A DNA stretch of 64,000 bases from Labyrinthula sp. Ha. Taxonomy: Eukaryota; Sar; Bigyra; Labyrinthulida; Labyrinthulaceae. Location of the stretch: the NCBI GenBank assembly GCA_015227615.1, contig JAALGZ010000004.1, forward strand, positions 186,001 to 250,000, read 5' to 3'. This document shows, piece by piece, positions 60,875 through 64,000 of the stretch (positions are counted from its first letter, which is position 1; every line of letters begins with the position of its first letter). A program made the translations under genes and the position numbers. Below the pieces are notes generated by a model. It made no database searches. It was not told the origin of the DNA and saw only the letters and a list, made by a program, of their open reading frames with translations.

Positions 60875-61111
60875 GGGTCAAATTTTCTTAGAATTATCTG
60901 CAACTATTTGATAATCATTTTGATTCTGATTATATATACAAAAACTTGGATTTTGATTATTATCAAATGATTCTGACTTTATTTTGATAATCAATTGATT
61001 ATCAATAATAAATAAAAAAGGTTGACAGATTATCAGAATCAGCCAATAAGAAAAATATGAACAAAATTTTTATTGGTAAATTAGCAATATATCAAATCCG
61101 AGGCCCAGTGG
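60862..61111 (-). repeat. inverted-repeat (MITE-like) element, copy B, interrupted by the LINE
   Basis: About 250 AT-rich bases with TGATAATCA words, similar to the reverse complement of copy A (38800-39047). The right end read on the - strand gives CACTGGGCCTCGGATTTGAT, close to the left end of copy A. The LINE target site AGTGTGGTTTTAG falls in the terminal part of this element, so the LINE inserted into its edge; a few bases of that edge remain left of the LINE. A 10-bp inverted pair, TGATTCTGAT and ATCAGAATCA, lies inside. No coding capacity. Confidence 0.6.
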
Positions 61112-61198
61112 TCTTATAGGCAAGTCCCACCGTAAGTACAATTTCCCAAAATACAGATTTCAAATTTGCCCAAAATAACAATACTGTGTACAAATAAA

Positions 61199-61926
61199 AT
61201 GACAAAACGGAGAAATAAACAAACGACAGAAACAATCCCAACCGGCCTAGAAATAGGTATGCAAACTCTCCTATGTCTCTCTTTTACATTATTATTATCT
61301 ATATTGCATAATAACATTCCGAAGCTTCTTTTTCCTTTAATAACTCCCTTTTTTCAACTGCTTTATCGACAAGTCCGATTTTTCAAGTATAAAGTTGATC
61401 TCTACCTCAAGTACTCGAAAGGTTTCAGATCCATACAAACTGAACTTGGAACTTTTTATGACCCAGTTCATCTTGTTTTGGATAAGGATTATGTAGGTAT
61501 TGGAAGACAAGATGCATATTTCTTTGGTGCCAAGGTGTTTGATGGCAAACAGTTTATACTCAACAAGCGGGATCGTGATCCAGACAGCGGTGAATATTAT
61601 TCTTTGTCTTATATTTAGGTGTTGCATCATTAAAAGCCATGAGAATAATAAAACTGGGTCTTGTCTGCCTGATTCCTTTGTTTCTCTTTTCTTGGAAGAA
61701 TATTATCGGGATTGTGTTTTATTTTCTTTCGCATGCTTTGTTCGCGTGGTATTTCCATGGATCACAGCCAGATCCTTTTCAAGAACAGAGTAATAGATAT
61801 AAGGCAGCGATATTTGAAACTCTGTTCTCTGGGTTGCTGATTTTTAACCCTCTTTTTGAATCTGTTGTTAATCCAATTGCATTTCTGCCTGTATTGTTTT
61901 TCTCTTTTATTTATGAAGTTATTTAA
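61199..61926 (+). CDS. multi-pass membrane protein of unknown function (two exons)
   Basis: Start at the ATG at 61199; the frame is open a little further upstream but without an ATG. Two frames overlap at 61594-61618. Removing a 29-base GT...AG intron (61590-61618) joins them in phase 1 and gives 232 residues. A basic N-terminus (MTKRRNKQ) is followed by helices at about 20-40 and 42-58, and then a soluble middle part (YDPVHLVLDKDYVGIGRQDA, KVFDGKQFIL). Two or more helices follow in exon 2 (GLVCLIPLFLFS, IIGIVFYFLSHALFAWYF, and a C-terminal hydrophobic segment ending SFIYEVI). I do not recognise the family. The gene lies just right of the inverted-repeat element. The consistency of both halves, hydrophobic on each side of the splice, supports the model. 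Confidence 0.68.
61590..61618 (+). other. predicted 29-base intron
   Basis: GTGAAT...TATATTTAG. Contains stops in the exon frames; removal links the two halves of the membrane protein in frame. T-rich before the acceptor, like the RPA12 intron. Confidence 0.7.
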
Positions 61927-62625
61927 TTCTCATTTAACGGCTATAAACAGTGTACATATGCTATTTTTAACGGACATACACGTTTTATGGTTCCCTCTAG
62001 GATAAAATCTTAAAATCTAATTCTGTCCGTGATGTTTAATGCTCAAGGCACAAACATAAGCTCAAGAATGTAGCAAATAGACACTTTACACCATGTGATT
62101 TTTCTTCCAATTGTTGTAACTCTGTGCCAGAAGGTCAAAATTTTCACTTGAAAGAACATATTCAGTAGAACGCCCAGCGAAAGCACCTCCCTTTCTGTAG
62201 AATATAAACGATGTTAATCCACGACTATCATATTCTCTTGACTGAATCCTCTTACAGGGTATATATCTTTCCCACCATAAAAAATAGGATTTAATTTTAT
62301 ATTCCTGGTAGTGTCCATTCCAACATAACGCTGCCTTGCATAATTCATAAACACCAAAATTTCTTTCTCTGACTAGTGATTTATGCCATTGCTATAAGTG
62401 TTTAGTTTATGACTATTTGTACGTTAGAGAGTCAATTGAAATAAGAACTAAGAATTTGTTATAAAGAGAGTTACAAAGTTTACAAGTTTATACAAACCTT
62501 TTGGACTATAAATCACTAGTTCATAGTCAAACTCCAAGACTCCTGTCTCAAAAAGTATAATACTTGTGTTTAAATTTTTTCACATCGTATGTTTATCCGT
62601 GTAAAAGTACTCAAGATACTGTTCT
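61927..62625. other. intergenic between convergent genes
   Basis: About 700 bases between the ends of the + strand membrane protein and the - strand small gene; nothing recognised. Confidence 0.45.
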
Positions 62626-62927
62626 TTAAAAAATGTTGAGCTAACGCAGGAAATCAGGAGAGAAAGAAATAGAGTTACTGTCTTTAAAAACAAGGAAATT
62701 AATAGACAGATCCTTGATGGCTGTGAGAGGCCTAAGTCTTCGCATTGTTTTCTTGAAGCTTTGCACCAACTCTCTTTCTTGAAGTAACGGAGTATTTCTA
62801 GCGAAGGTATTATAAAAGCTACAACTTCCATACCTCTTGGTTTAGTTTCATCTTCAATATTTTCCCACGCTTCCAACACTTCTTGTCTTAATGCAGCCTG
62901 GGATGGAAACTTAAACAAAAAAGACAT
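62626..62927 (-). CDS. small protein, three exons predicted, possibly mitochondrial bS21-like
   Basis: ATG at 62927. The unspliced frame runs to 62580, but two stretches look like introns: 62833-62798 (36 bases, GTATGG...CGCTAG) and 62678-62641 (38 bases, GTAACT, pyrimidine-rich, GCGTTAG). Removing both gives 75 residues: a helical start (FPSQAALRQEVLEAWENIED), then ETKPREILRYFKKESWCKA and a hydrophobic tail. The RYFKKESWCKASRKQ segment is weakly like the R-x-x-Y-x-K-P-x-x-x-R-x-R-K pattern of ribosomal protein bS21, so a mitochondrial small-subunit protein is possible, but I would not rely on it. Keeping the second intron would instead give a membrane-like tail. The start and first exon are the best-supported parts. 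Confidence 0.42.
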
Positions 62928-64000
62928 TGTGTTCTGCAAGTAGTCGCACTTAAGCCAAAAAAAGCAGCACAACTTTATTTTACGTTTTGTTTTTTTTTTG
63001 TTCCAGCTTCCAAACATATGTGCTGGTCGACACACTCCGAATATCTAAGAACGAAAGCAGAACGATCATTATGCTTGTCTCAGAATAGCGCAGCTTTCAC
63101 AACAAAAAGTAAATAGTCTTAGGCTCCTCATTAAAACTCTGAGGATTTTAGGGGTGTTCTTGCTAAATTTGCACAAATAATAGACTCTAATATTGGTGAT
63201 AACGAGCTGGTGAAAAGATGAAAAGCAGCGATATGGGTAAATTCCGTGTTTCACTAAAGGGTTGCTCCATAGATCGACTCTTCAAAAATTATTGCAAGGA
63301 ATGCAAAGCTGTCAGCATTTTTAGCACGGTATAAGAACCAAAGCTGATGTATATGATCGTAAGATGACTACGCTCTTGTTCTTTTTCTCTTAAGAGCAAA
63401 AGACTTCCTTTAAGATTGAATTGCATCTCAGTTTTATATGCTTGAGTTCTCGCCAAAAAATTTCCTCTTAAAGGTATCTAGAATAAGCTTCCATATATGA
63501 AAAATATATTTACAAGTGACAGAGAAAGTTTGCTAATCTTTCAGGGAAGCAAGTCATGATCTCACCAGAAGCTAGTATCTCTCAACCACAACTTCGAGAA
63601 GCTGCACAGGGGGCAGAACAGTGTTTACCTGTAAAACACATACAGTTCAGTGAATGAGCAAGATTTGTCACAGATTCAACAAACACATAGCATTCTTGTT
63701 ATTATACATTGTTATTTTGTGTCCAGTTTCAATAAGCGTCTTGTGAAACCTGAAACCTATCCATTCTCAACTCCAATACTCTAGAACTCATTCTAGTCAT
63801 ATCCTTGCTTGCAAACAAAAAAAGAAAAAAAATTATTGCTGTGTGTTCTACCTGGATAGTGAAGTTCACAACGATGGAAACTATAAGAACGCGGTACATC
63901 AGAAACAAGGTATCTTCTATCTTTTTCATTACAGTGTTGGGAGATGAAACCTAAATAAAAATGCCTTCTTCTTACTAACTCAGATTCAAATATATAAACA
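62928..64000. other. right end of the window, no firm gene
   Basis: AT-rich. A - strand ATG frame at 63929-63729 (66 codons, MKKIEDTLFLMYRVLIVSIV) contains a T-rich GT...AG stretch that could be an intron, so it may be part of a small spliced gene; support is weak. The frame at 63254-63069 has no motif. Confidence 0.35.

Overview
The window is a strongly AT-rich piece of nuclear DNA from a eukaryote, probably a unicellular one. The evidence is eukaryote-only families (7TM-RGS receptors, a PA-domain seven-helix protein, Ser/Thr kinases, RNA polymerase I subunit RPA12), an APE-type LINE, and spliceosomal introns. The introns are unusually small. Several gene models only close if introns of 29, 30, 31, 36 and 38 bases are removed. 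Most large genes are intronless, and stop codons look standard. I cannot name the species; a lineage with very short introns fits, but nothing here fixes it.

Layout. A lone membrane di-iron hydroxylase lies at 0.7-1.7 kb (- strand). A tandem pair of 7TM-RGS receptors at 5.4-8.8 kb is followed by a one-helix coiled-coil protein at 9.0-10.4 kb. A Ser/Thr kinase, an unrecognised soluble protein and a two-helix membrane exon occupy 13.0-15.9 kb. After about 6 kb with only an old LTR-retrotransposon fossil, a second kinase (21.8-22.8 kb) lies tail to tail with a two-exon RPA12 gene (22.9-23.3 kb). A coiled-coil protein is at 26.9-28.2 kb. Two very similar 582-residue proteins with a PA domain and seven helices lie 10.7 kb apart (36.3-38.0 and 48.8-50.5 kb). 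The right end carries a broken LINE (56.9-60.9 kb) inserted into the edge of a small inverted-repeat element, a spliced membrane-protein gene (61.2-61.9 kb), and a small spliced gene on the - strand (62.6-62.9 kb).

How the genes may work together. Four seven-helix receptor-like proteins, two divergent kinases and two coiled-coil proteins share one neighbourhood, and two of the receptor types are duplicated locally. This looks like a lineage-specific set of signalling genes growing by local duplication. Any common pathway is inference only.

Between the genes lie long AT-rich tracts (2-11 kb) that hold mostly decayed material: a copia-type fossil, a relic resembling protein disulfide isomerase, another decayed gene, two copies of an inverted-repeat element, and one less AT-rich island that may encode a structured RNA. 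I found no convincing tRNA, rRNA, CRISPR array or origin. All domain calls were made by eye; identities, intron models and repeat copy numbers need database and transcript checks.
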